DNA from: Eukaryota sp. TZLM1-RC
Taxonomy: Eukaryota; Metamonada: BaSk clade
Assembly: GCA_040285825.1 (NCBI GenBank)
Contig: JAUPSS010000001.1
Coordinates: 682,001-746,000 of the forward strand
Reading direction: 5' to 3'
DNA length: 64,000 nucleotides
The position numbers and the translations under genes were made by a program. The notes beneath the pieces are model-generated. The model worked only from the letters and a program-made list of their open reading frames with translations. It was not told the DNA's origin and did no database searches. This document shows positions 1-10,600 of this stretch, piece by piece; the stretch's first letter is position 1; each line of letters begins with the position of its first letter.

Positions 1-1920
1 TTGCAAAATTCCGATCTCCTTTGATGAAAAGAGTAAAATTAAAGAGTACAACGTACCCTTATCGTAGGTAGGATGTGTTGCGCATGTTAAGTATTATTAT
101 ACAATTTTTATGGCTCACAGCAAACGCTTATCAAAAAAGATTGTAATTTCATATCATCTGGTGTCAATAAGATTATCCGTTGTGTCCTATCTTTTTCTGC
201 TTTGCTATTCATCCTTTAATGAATGAATTAATACAAGAATTTCAAGCTATTAAAATTACTGCTTATATAAATGAAATTTTAATTATTGGTCCAATTGCTT
301 CAGTGAGAAAAATTGTTAGAATTGTTCAACAACTATTATCAAATTAGTCTTTCCTTAAATATTTCTAAATGCTTGTTGATTGGTAAAGAGATTGCTGAAC
401 TGGTTATTGATGATCAAATTGTTCCTTTCATTAACTCTTTTGAATCAGGATTCCATTTCTAGGTGGTTATTTAGCCAATTTTGAGGATATATGAAATCAC
501 TTTTCCTCCCTTTTTGCACATTTGGAACAGGAAATTGCTGTTCTTTCAGATTTAGATATTCAAAGACATCCTAAATTTTTCTTTCTCAGAATTTGTTATT
601 CAGAAGAATTTAGTCATATCCTACGATCAACCTTACCATCTCTCTCGATTTTTGCAGAATTTTTAATGAATTAAGAACAAAATTGTTGGATGATATGCTC
701 AATATTGATTCTTCTGTTTTCCGTGGTCATATTTGTTTATCACAGAATTAGGAGGCATAGATTTTAACAATTCTAAATATTTGTGTAAAACTGCATCGAT
801 TGGTGGATGCAAAATTTTTGAATTATTGAAACGTTTTCCTGAAAACAAACATTTAATAGAATGTTGTGGTATTGATTATTTGGGGAAAGAAATTGGAGAA
901 CGAAATTGAATCCCTCTCTCCTCACATCTGGTCCACATGCTTTCCTACCGATATTGAAGAAATTCCCGCCAGAACTTTGATTTATTGAAGATCTACATAC
1001 ACCAAATTGCAGAAATAAATACTAAGGGTTTTTGAAAACTTGCATTTTATTGTTAATCTTAGCTTGCATAAAGAGAAGAATCTCGTTTTTACCAACTGTT
1101 GTATTGATCTTAAGGAAAGTAGCTCAAGTTGTCTCATTTACCAAATTCTAGATGTTTATGTTTTATTCTTAAATCGCCATCAAAGGACAACTGCCTTAAA
1201 AATGAGGTTATTTTCTGTGGCCATGCAGTTTGCCAAATGATTTGATTTGTCGTTGTGGTCAGCTTCTTATGTTGAATCATTTATATTATTGCTAATTTAA
1301 TATTACCTAACGATCAGTTGTTGATGATGTTGTTAGTTACCAACTGTAAGCCATGTGCAAAAAGTCACCATATTGAAGCTTTTGTTGAACCACTTCTGCG
1401 TAAATTGCCACCTGAGAATGATGATAATACTTTTGGAAAACGCCGTGCTGATTTAATGACTTCTGCGTCTGATGGTGTGATGACAGTTGTTGATGGTTGT
1501 GAAGATTCAGCAATTGATTTTGCCAAAAAGATGAAACTCCACTCTGCTTCATTGAAAAGAACAAAATCAAGAGCCTTTATCTCGCCTAGGGTTTGTTGAG
1601 CATGTGAAATATCAGTTGGTTCCATTTGCTGTTTCTCTTTTTGGTAACTTTGGAATCTTTGGTATAAAATTTGTCGAAGGATTCTGATGTTTCCTAAAAG
1701 AAAGAGCAGGAAACGAGCTGATCATTAATTTCAGGTACATTAGAGTTGTTTTTAGTATACTTAAAACAATTTCAGAAATGATAACCAAAACAGTTACAAT
1801 TATCACTAGAGTATACAGATCGTGCACTTGAGATATTAGATGATGTGGATGGGTGTATTGAGAAATTATTGAGTTCTAGTTAGTTGTTTATTTGTTTTGT
1901 TTGCGTTTCAAAATAAAAGA
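1..1920 (+). pseudogene. Decayed non-LTR retrotransposon, family D (RT to endonuclease)
   Basis: Reading the plus strand through many stops and frameshifts gives fragments that align in order with the other LINEs of this window. An RT palm remnant lies at about 180-350, where the usual Y-x-D-D box has become YINE, so the catalytic aspartates are gone. A C-x-C...H-x3-C zinc motif follows near 1241-1290, then an endonuclease-like stretch at 1318-1599 with an R-R-A-D-L core. The C-terminal tail ends at a TAG (1881-1883), followed by AATAAA near 1911. The left end is cut by the window. It cannot encode an active element. Family assignment rests on order and motif similarity to the C element at 40-47 kb. 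Confidence 0.65.
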
Positions 1921-2300
1921 AAACATGATAGAAGATGCTGCTGAAAATGAGTACTAGAAATACGATACTGTATAAAACCACAGCCATTGTAAAAGAAATC
2001 TCCTGTTGAGTTTACAAAAGCTGAATTCCCAACTTCGATTCCCTTCATCAATCCCCCAAACCCAATGTAGTCTTTTGAGAGCATCGTAAAAAAGCTCTGA
2101 CATCAATGAAGCTGATGACACTTAAAGCGAACAACCTCTGTGCTTTTCCTTTGTTCAAAATGATGGTTGGGTCATAATCATACCCTCTTTTAGACGAATG
2201 AATGCTACTTTTGAAGCCTTATGTAATCTACCACGCAAAACAAAGAAGTTCTAATCTTTATGGAATAAATGAGAAACAACTAGTACCGATGGGTAAGCAA
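1921..2300. other. Spacer, no gene recognised
   Basis: AT-rich spacer between the D remnant and the first LINE A fragment. Short open stretches exist, but none has a recognisable motif or a second copy elsewhere in the window. Confidence 0.5.
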
Positions 2301-2766
2301 AAGGGGATCTGCTGCACTTCTGGCAAAAGGGGACCCCAAAGTGGGAGCCAGCATTTCCTTTCCCACTTTCCGGGTCTGACTGCATGGTGCTTGATCAATG
2401 AGGGTGATTCTGAAGATTGGGCATTTTAGGTTTTTGTGGATCTTGATTTTGCATGTTATTCGCAAAAATTTCCTTTTGTGAGAAATTGTTACTGTAATTT
2501 TTTAACAAATATATATTTATTTTCTGCGAATAATCAAGTCAAATCAAAAGAAACTAAAACACACAAGAAACAAAACTATTTGGGAACACTTCTGTACAAA
2601 GCGAAAATGATACGATTCTTCCATAAATTCCCTGCAAAATTGTTACTACTTGAACGACACAAATTACCAAAAATCATTGATAAAATCCAAGGCGAACTGT
2701 CCAATGTTGCCAAAAATCGAAAAGACAAACGGAACAAACGAAAATTTTGAGTAAAGATTCTTATTT
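2301..2766 (-). mobile_element. LINE A 3'-end fragment (first of a tandem pair)
   Basis: On the minus strand this holds the end of the LINE A endonuclease region (the NRIIFALYRSVPK-type tail) and about 200 bp of 3' flank containing the GGGACCCCAAAGTGGGAGCC segment. The same sequence recurs at 2.8, 18.0, 30.9, 31.9, 55.5, 58.0 and, inverted, 61.1 kb. The copy is strongly 5'-truncated and lacks the tRNA-like module found next to most other copies. Confidence 0.7.
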
Positions 2767-2767
2767 A

Positions 2768-3272
2768 AAGCCAGCATTTCCTTTCCCACTTTCCGGGTCT
2801 GACTGCATGGTGCTTGATCAATGAGGGTGATTCTGAAAATTGGGCATTTTCGATATTTATGGATCTTGAGTTAGCATGTTCTTCGCAAAAATTTCCTTTT
2901 GTGAGAAATTGTTACTGTAATTTTTTAACAAATATATATTCATTTTCTACGGAAAATCAAATCAAATCAAAACAATCTAAAGCACATAAGAAACAAAACT
3001 ATTTGGGAACGCTTCTGTACAAAGCGAAAATGATGCGATTCTTCCATAAATTCCCTGCAAAATTGTTACTACTTGAACGACCTAAATTACCAAAATCATT
3101 GATGAAATTCAAGGCGAACTGTTCAATGTTGCCAAAAATCGAAAAGACAAAAGGAACAAACGAAAACTTTGAGTAAAGATTCTTATTTAAATCATTTAAT
3201 ATTGCAGTATATTTTCCTCTTTTTCGGTCTTCACTAAGTAAAACATCATCACAATGAATAAAAGCAAAGGTA
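2768..3272 (-). mobile_element. LINE A 3'-end fragment (second of a tandem pair)
   Basis: Direct repeat of the preceding fragment, starting again at the AGCCAGCATTTCC segment and reaching slightly further into the endonuclease coding region (the DDVLLS and KYTAILND-type residues on the minus strand). It is 5'-truncated and contains frame breaks. Confidence 0.7.
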
Positions 3273-3925
3273 TCTCTTGATCATCAGCATCGAGACTAAA
3301 ACAATTATTGTTTCCAGACGCATGTGTGGAAATTTTTTTAAACTCTTGAGGAACTTCGTAATTGACTTGGCCTTTGTTTGTGAATCTTGCAAGGCTGTAG
3401 ATTGTTCAAAATAATATACGTGTTACAGCACAGGTAACTCCTCTATCTTCTATCTTCCTTTTCAATTTGCTTCTGGAAATTTACTAATAATTTTAAAGAA
3501 GGAATATGGGATATCACACGGTTATGGAAATTTGTTTGCTTAAAGCTAAAACAGTATTGTCTTACAACTCCAAAAATTCTTGAAAATACTAACGGAAACT
3601 GTTGCAGAGTTTATACCGGTTTAAAATTCGAATCAGATTTTTTGATCACTTAGAATTGTTGCAAAACCTGTATTGTTCTTCGATCGTGAACAAGACAAAT
3701 TGTTTAATAACATGCTCTTAATTGAACGTATTTTATTGTTCTAGTGTTCTAGTGTTTTATTCTAAGTGTTTCAAGAATATTCAGTTAACCAGAGAACGAT
3801 CTTTATGAAGAGCTATCAAAATTGCCACTTCATAATCCTTTATAGACTGGTTTTACTTATAAATTTTGTTTTGTCAAATTCGATTTAAAATAGGAATTTA
3901 TGCAAAATTCATCACTATTTCACAA
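3273..3925. repeat. Repeated spacer shared with 56.0-56.56 and 58.49-59.04 kb
   Basis: The block recurs twice near the right end in the same order, before a LINE D fragment. A 72-codon open frame in the right-hand copies (56013-56231 and 58492-58710) contains several cysteines but no motif I can name, and it is interrupted by a stop here. This copy holds an extra segment around 3618-3710 that the other two lack. No gene is supported. Confidence 0.55.
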
Positions 3926-4355
3926 TGTTTGCAAAATTCCGATCTCCTTTGATGAAAAGAGTAAAATTAAAGAGTACAACGTACCCTTATCGTAGGTAGG
4001 ATGTGTTGCGCATGTTAAGTATTATTATACAATTTTTATGGCTCACAGCAAACGCTTATCAAAAAAGATTGTAATTTCATATCATCTGGTGTCAATAAGA
4101 TTATCCGTTGTGTCCTATCTTTTTCTGCTTTGCTATTCATCCTTTAATGAATGAATTAATACAAGAATTTCAAGCTATTCAAATTACTGCTTATATAAAT
4201 GAAATTTTAATTATTGGTCCAATTGCTTCATTGAGAAAAATTGTTAGAATTGTTCAACAACTATTATCAAATTATTCTTTCCTTAAATATTTCTAAATGC
4301 TTGTTGATTGGTAAAGAGATTGCTGAACTGGTTATTGATGATCAAATTGTTCCTG
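3926..4355 (+). mobile_element. LINE D RT fragment
   Basis: Near-copy of bases 1-430 of the window. It carries the RT palm remnant with YINEILIIG in place of a Y-x-D-D box. It ends abruptly against a LINE A fragment on the opposite strand. The same D-A junction recurs at 56985 and 59464, so the junction is old and has been copied. Confidence 0.65.
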
Positions 4356-4964
4356 ATGAACAAATTTCCTAAGAAATTTGTTCTCAAAGTATTGAATTGA
4401 CGTGCAGAATCATGAGAAATTGTGGGAGATGAAGAACGAAGAAGATGATTAATTTTTGATCCAAAACACATATTTAGAACCGAAAACGCTAAATGTTTGT
4501 CAATTTCTAGATCTTGAATAGCCAAAAGTTGCTCTTCGATTTTTTTCAAAATACCTGACAAAATCGAATTAACTTTTTCACAAGTTCCAAATTTAAAGCC
4601 AAGAAAACGAATAACATTTTCTTCATAATCAAAGTATTTGATATATGTTTCATTAAATGCTACCCCAGCATCCTGATTACCAATAGTGAAACACTTGGGC
4701 AATTTTATATCTAACACTGTTTGGACAGGACAACGAAATGTTGTACCCGTGCTGTAGAAGAAACAAAGGGCCGATAAGTGATAAATCATCTGCATAAGCA
4801 CATATATGAATGTCAGGAAAATCCAACTTAAATTTTACCAAAATTGATTGCAGTGCTAAGCAAAAGAAAAATGGACCCACTGGATGGACCTCTTGACGAA
4901 ACAATATACTGAGAATGAAAAATTAAGTAAGAGGGTGATCCATACATCAATTTCAAATTCTGCA
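4356..4964 (-). pseudogene. LINE A reverse-transcriptase fragment
   Basis: The minus strand encodes the RT palm (YADDLSLIG near 4790-4815) and the thumb-like segment that follows (IEEQLLAIQDLEIDKHLAFSVLN). A frame change splits the palm from the downstream part. It matches the corresponding part of the A element at 24.3-27.3 kb. Both ends are broken: one by the LINE D fragment, the other by the hairpin repeat at 4965. Confidence 0.7.
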
Positions 4965-5047
4965 TAACGGCATCACCTTTTCATAGACAACGCAAAACTG
5001 AGTCAAAGTATATGGTTTAATTACCTTACGTGTTTTAAAGACGATCA
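4965..5047. repeat. Repeat shared with 19.51-19.60 and 34.53-34.62 kb
   Basis: An approximately 100-bp segment starting CTGCATAACGGCATCACC recurs upstream of both copies of the 106-residue ORF. In all three places it ends in the same perfect inverted repeat. No coding content is seen. Confidence 0.6.
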
Positions 5048-5072
5048 CAGATGTTTGGTCATCAAACATCTG
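5048..5072. repeat. Perfect 10-bp inverted repeat (hairpin 1)
   Basis: CAGATGTTTG (5048-5057), 5-base loop GTCAT, CAAACATCTG (5063-5072). The same hairpin occurs at 19605-19629 and 34624-34648. Function unknown. Confidence 0.8.
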
Positions 5073-5077
5073 TTTGA

Positions 5078-5101
5078 TTGCTCAAACAGTTGTTTGAGCA
5101 A
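5078..5101. repeat. Perfect 10-bp inverted repeat (hairpin 2)
   Basis: TTGCTCAAAC (5078-5087), 4-base loop AGTT, GTTTGAGCAA (5092-5101). It lies 5 bases after hairpin 1, exactly where the PARG gene copy 1 breaks off. It is absent from the other two hairpin-1 loci. Confidence 0.8.
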
Positions 5102-7165
5102 TAGTTCCTCAACCAAAACTAATGTAATTTCTCTATTTTTCCCTTTAGTTCTACAATTAAAAATCGTACCTCTTTTTAGAACACATTCATCCTCTGTGCT
5201 GACCAGAACAACTCTTCTATCCCCAAACAAAGTGATCTTGTGCTTTGTGGAAGTGAGGCTCTGGTCAATGACGTGTTTCAGAGTTGAGAAATTTGGACAA
5301 GGAATGAAGACTAGTTCGAATAAATAGAATTCATTAAAAGAAATTCTAAAATTTTGGTTGGAAGTTTCAATTGATTGAATGATCTCTGATTGATCTTCTT
5401 TTGAAAAGACCAAATATTCGAACAATGAAATGTCAGCCAATATTTGGTCATTTAGATAGATTGTCTGTGAATTCGGTAATAGTTGAGCCAAATTTTAGTC
5501 AATAACAGAATGATTAATTGGTGATCCATCTTCGACAACGACTGTGATCGACGTCAAGGCTAAAATTTTAGAAGTTTGATCTCTTCCCCTGCTCTTGAGC
5601 TCTACTATTTCCTTTTGCTTATCCATTAATTTTTGTTTCAATTTTTGAATCAATTGATTGTTTTTTTCATTATTATTGACCGCCAACTGATCACTGTTAG
5701 TGGACACTTCTGAAATTTCTGCCTTTAAACCCAAAACTTCCTTTTCCAAATTTTCAATGATTTCCGATCGGTCGGCTACACAATTTTTCAAAGAGTCAAT
5801 GATAGCAACAAATTTTTCATTAATTTCTTTAATTTTCCCATATTGCCCTTCTAATTCATCATGAGAGTCAGAAAGATCCTTGAAAGCTGATTCTGATTGG
5901 TTCAAGGAAACAGAAAGTGATTATATAACTGATGAATAATTGGTAGATTTTTCGAAAAGATCACAAAAAAGATCATAAAGCTCATTGAAAGAAGATGAAA
6001 ATGTTTTGAATTCTGAACGTTGTGACTGAATGGTTTCCTCTAACTGAGTAATTTTTGACTCCAATTCAACAATTAACGTAGACTTAAATTGAATTTCTGT
6101 ATTCAATTCAGCAATCAAGTCTTGATTATTCTTGATTGATTGACAATTTGATTGATTCTCGGTTGATAATTCCGAATTACTGGCTTTAAGTGACATAATT
6201 TCCGATTCCAGTGATTCTTTTTCAGACGTTAGAGATTTGATTTGAGTAGTTAATTCAGCAATTGATGAATTTAATTCTGCAAATTTAGAACTTTTCATCA
6301 ATAATTCTTGATTCTTTGAATTAATTTCAGCATCTTTTTCTTTCAATAATTCAGTTTTATCACCATTATTTTTTTCATTTTTCTTAATTTCTTCTTTTAA
6401 TTCACTATTCAACAGACCCAACTCATCTAATGCACTTGATAATTCATAATTTTTACTGTTAATTAAGGTGATTTCATCTTTTAACTCAGTAATGATTGAG
6501 TTTAACTGTTCCTTTTCCAGAATTAATTCCTTTTCACTCTCCGAGTTACTACTAATTTTTGCTTTAATTTGATCCAATTCAAGTTCTCTTTCGGATATAA
6601 CACTACCTAATTTTTCTTTTTCTAGCACAACCAAGTTATAATTTGTTTCTAATCTAACCAACGAGTCAGTTTTGAGCTGACAAGTTTTCTGACATTCTGA
6701 ATTTTTCGAAGTGATCTCTTCTAACTGAGACTTAAAATTTTAACACTGTTCCTCAGTCAAGGTTAAATTTGACCGAAGCTCTTGAATTTTATCGGAAATG
6801 TCTTGATTTTGAGCTTCCAAGTCTTGTTTTTCTTCACTAACTTTGTTGAAATTTCGTTGTAATTTTTCATAAAGTTTTGATAATTCCTGATTTTTGACCG
6901 TCATGTCATTTAATTGATTGGTAACGTCAGCAATTTTGACCTTATCAGATTCTACTTTGGCTTTCAAATGATTAATCTCTTCCTTTAAAAATCCAACTTG
7001 TCGTTGATTGAGCTTCTTTGATTCAAGCTCAAAGTTTTTAAAATTTTGTTCCAAAATTTCGTAATCTGACTTTGACTCTGCAAGACTTTGGGTTAATTCT
7101 TCACATTTCTGTTCGAATTCAGCAGACTTCCGTTGAAAACCTTTCAACTTGCCAATTTGAGACAA
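5102..7165 (-). pseudogene. Coiled-coil half of the coiled-coil/PARG/PBZ gene, copy 1 (broken)
   Basis: The minus strand encodes a long heptad-rich coiled coil (E-L-K-S-N-Q rich) followed by a globular segment, matching the N-terminal two thirds of the gene at 36.4-40.05 kb. Three in-frame stops replace sense codons of copy 3: 6740-6742, 5921-5923 and 5495-5497. The frame is otherwise kept, which suggests point decay rather than random sequence. The PARG and zinc-finger part is missing: homology stops at about 5105 against two hairpins. No ATG is available at the 5' end; the frame opens from LINE B sequence at 7166, so the true N-terminus was probably lost to that insertion. The gene is divergent from Piezo copy 1. 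Confidence 0.75.
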
Positions 7166-7520
7166 ACATAGAAAATATGATAAACTTATTGAAGAGGCTA
7201 ATGTCGATAGAAATACACAGCTGGTTTTTATTGCTTTCCCATTTTCGATAAATGGAAGATGATCAGTTGAAGCAGAAACTTTTTTGGATGACTTCCAAAA
7301 AATGGTGCAAGAAAAAACAATGAAAGATTTGATATTTTTTGATGGCGATCACGAGATTCAATTTGCCATTATTAAAAGATTACCTCGGTTTTTCAATCGA
7401 ATTAGAGGAGCTTTAGCTAGACAGCAAGCAGATCAAGATTTTGTAGAGGAAATCTTGGTTCAATGATAGTCGTCCCATTAGTAATGAATTAATTAATTTA
7501 AGTGTGCAAATTCAATAAAT
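7166..7520 (+). mobile_element. LINE B 3' fragment between PARG and Piezo copy 1
   Basis: The last part of the LINE B ORF (frame open at 7284-7466, stop TGA) and its 3' end, which finishes at AAATTCAATAAAT (7508-7520). It is 5'-truncated and lies between the head-to-head coiled-coil and Piezo genes. The same fragment is in the sister copy at 40052-40406, so this insertion came before the duplication. Bases 7508-7520 are the empty-site counterpart of the 7.2-kb C insertion in that sister copy. Confidence 0.75.
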
Positions 7521-7603
7521 ACATATATTCAATGTTCGATTTTCACTTTTCGTTCAGGTTCAGGTGTTGACGAAAGATCATATCTCAACTACACCTTGGA
7601 ACC

Positions 7604-10600
7604 ATGGTTAAGCCCGTACTTTCGTCACTTCTACTACCTGCTACCTTGTTCGTTTGTCTTTTATCTAGACAATCTTATTTCTTATTTGCTTTTGTTCCTT
7701 CGCTTTTTCTTGCTATTAAGTTTCCGAATCAGAAATAGCCCCCGCTGCTCTCTTTTGCATTATCCTTTCTTGGTTTAGTCGCTTCTGCAGTAATCATTCC
7801 ATTTGACCTCCCCCTTCTTCAGTCTTTATATATAGGTACTTGTTCTGATTCACTATGTATACCACCATTTGCGTACTATGGTTCACTTGTTTTCTTGTTA
7901 TTCATCTATCTTCGACTGCAACCTTCTTCATGCACGCTCTCATGCACAACTGCTTCTATTAGTGTAGCATCTGTAATTTCTTTTTTCTCATGTGGATTAG
8001 TATTAATTGCTACCTTCTTTTACCTTTCACCTTGGCTGATTCCGTTGCTGATATATGGAATGATTCTGATTATTTTTAAATTAAGAACTTGTGGTTTTAA
8101 ACGAGGTTATAGAGTTTTATTATTTTCTATTATTTCAATTAATTTAACATTTATTTCTTTTTCTAAACAACCAAGAGCTGTGACGTTACTTTCAGCAGCT
8201 TTCTTTCTATTTTTGAACCCTTTTGGTCTATTGGTGACGTTTTCGCCACGTCAGCATAGGTACTTTTTGAAATTTTTGAGAATTATTTACACAATTGACC
8301 ACTCTATTATTGTTTTTACTGCATCTTTATTAATCACCTTAAATTTACCTACAGTTCCATTTATTTTACTATTCTTATTATCAGTTCATTATATTCTTCA
8401 TCCTTTATCATCAAATAAAAAAATTACAAATTTGGTGTTATTTATTTCTTTTGGTTTTGTTTTACTATTTTATTCCACTTTCTCTTCCTTTATTTCCTCA
8501 ATCTGTGATTCTCAATTCGCAATTGTGTTGGGCGTTTGTCAGACCCAATCTTATTATTATTCAGTTATTATCTTTATTTTAATTTCTTCTTTATCTCATT
8601 TAAATTATTTACTAAGAAGAATAGATGGTGAAAGTAGAACCTCTTTGTCTTTTCAATCTCCTTTATTCTTAAAATTCAAATCAGTAATTGGAGTTTGCTT
8701 TATTAGCATATACTTGTTATTTAGAGTTTGTTTATTGGAAATTGTTATATTAGCAATCTTTGTGGTTATTGTTTTACTCCCAATTGTTGGAATTCGAAAT
8801 TCTTTAATTGACTTTATAGGATTTTCTAGTTTTGTTTTGGTCATTGCTAGTTTATTTATAATCCAATACACCCCAGTAATGGATTATTTATCCACACTTC
8901 TCCCAGCTCATTATGTAGACGTGATATCACGTTATCATTTTGACCTTTTATTTGATCGATTTGTTTTTCTTATTTTTCCAGTATTATCTTTTGTTTTTCT
9001 TAAGGGAATTGACTTTAATCAGCGCTTCATTTCCCTTTCAAGACCTTCAATTATCAAAAATTTAGTCGTTTTCATTCTAGTAATTTCAACGTTCCAACCA
9101 TATATTTTAAATCTAATTCCGTTAATAATTTGTATTTTTGATTTAACTCTAATCAAACACACAAACAGAACTAGTAGGAAGCTGCTTTATCTAATAACCT
9201 CAATTTTAACAATAACTCGATTAACAATTACTTATTTATCAATAGCATTGCCTCAAGATTTTATTAAAAGTCCCATATTTAAAATATTTGCATTACCCTC
9301 ACTCAACCATTGTGACTCTGTTTTTTGTCTAGAGCATGCTTTAATTTTATTACCTTTGGTTATTCAATTAATCATTTCTACCTCCTTCATCAAATCACCT
9401 TCCCCATCAATCACGTCACCTGTGATTGCTTTATTTACATCTCAATTCCAACTACTTGGCCCAGCTTTCATGCATACAGTGGCAGTAGTGTTTGCTTGGG
9501 TATCTATTCTATCTATAAGAGATCCTTTTTCTATTATTCTAGGAGCTTCCTGTTTAGGCTTTCTTAGTTCTCATCATTGGAGACATCGGAAAAAACTTGT
9601 TTGGTTGGTTCTGTTGGGGTTAGTGTTTGGGGTTGTTTCCAAAATTTTGTTGTCTTCTTTATGTGATCTCTATCCTGATCTCCATTCTTCATGGCCAAAA
9701 TTTTACGAATTTTTCGGAGTGTCTTGCACATCCAACTCTTTCCTTTTTCACTTCAGTTTCCCCATTTTAGCCATATTTTGCCTCTATAGGTCCATGGCCA
9801 ATCCCCTTGACTTGAGCTTATACTGCCCCGAAACTGAGGATGAAGTTTCTCCCATCGCTTTTAAAATTGAAAAGTTTTTGTTACCGCTTTTAAGACCTTG
9901 TCTAATTATTTTATTGTTCTTTATCGGTGTTCAACGTGCATCTGTTCCTGCTTTGCTTTACGTAATTGTAGCACTTTGGTTGGTGTATTCGGACTCTGTT
10001 TTTACTGAGCTGAAAAGGGCAAAAACTTTCACGTTTTGTTTGTATATTTTAAACTGCTCTGTTTTGATTTCACAATCAATATTTCAGTTGAGCTTTTTCA
10101 GTGAATCTTCTGATCTCTTCTCGATCTCTTCTATTCTAGGTCTAGATCAATACCATTCTTACTACTCGGCGCTCAAATTATCAGCTTCACTTTTGGATTT
10201 CATTGTCCACGGCATCTCTTCTTCTTTGGATGTATTGGTTTACTCTGCTTCCTTTAAAAGATATCTTTCTTCAGTTAAAACCAGCAGAGATTTGGCCATC
10301 CAACGAGTCTTGGATGATGAAAAGTTAAGTAAGCTTAGGCGGGAAAGAATTTTAAAGCAACAGTTAACAGAGAAGGAAGCTACTGAAAGCAGATTGGAAA
10401 TGTTAAAGTCCAAAAGACTTGGTAAAAGAGATACATCAGCTCGTCAAATATTTGAAGAAGAGATCAAAGCACATCAGGACGTTTTAAGTGATTTGTCAAG
10501 TAGTGCAGAAGAGATCAAAAAGGATCATGATGACCTGTCAGGTCAAGAGAAGTCAAGTGACGTTGACGTATCTACTGATCAGAAACTTGATGAAGAGGTC

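Noticed and set aside
2436-2750. Recurrent ORF of about 105 codons starting MDLDFACYSQ (also at 18126, 31039, 32052, 55594)
   Set aside because: It lies antisense to the 3' end of LINE A and recurs only because that fragment is repeated.
8653-8871. Conserved 72-codon minus-strand frame in all Piezo copies
   Set aside because: It is antisense to a T-rich transmembrane coding region and is conserved only because Piezo is duplicated.
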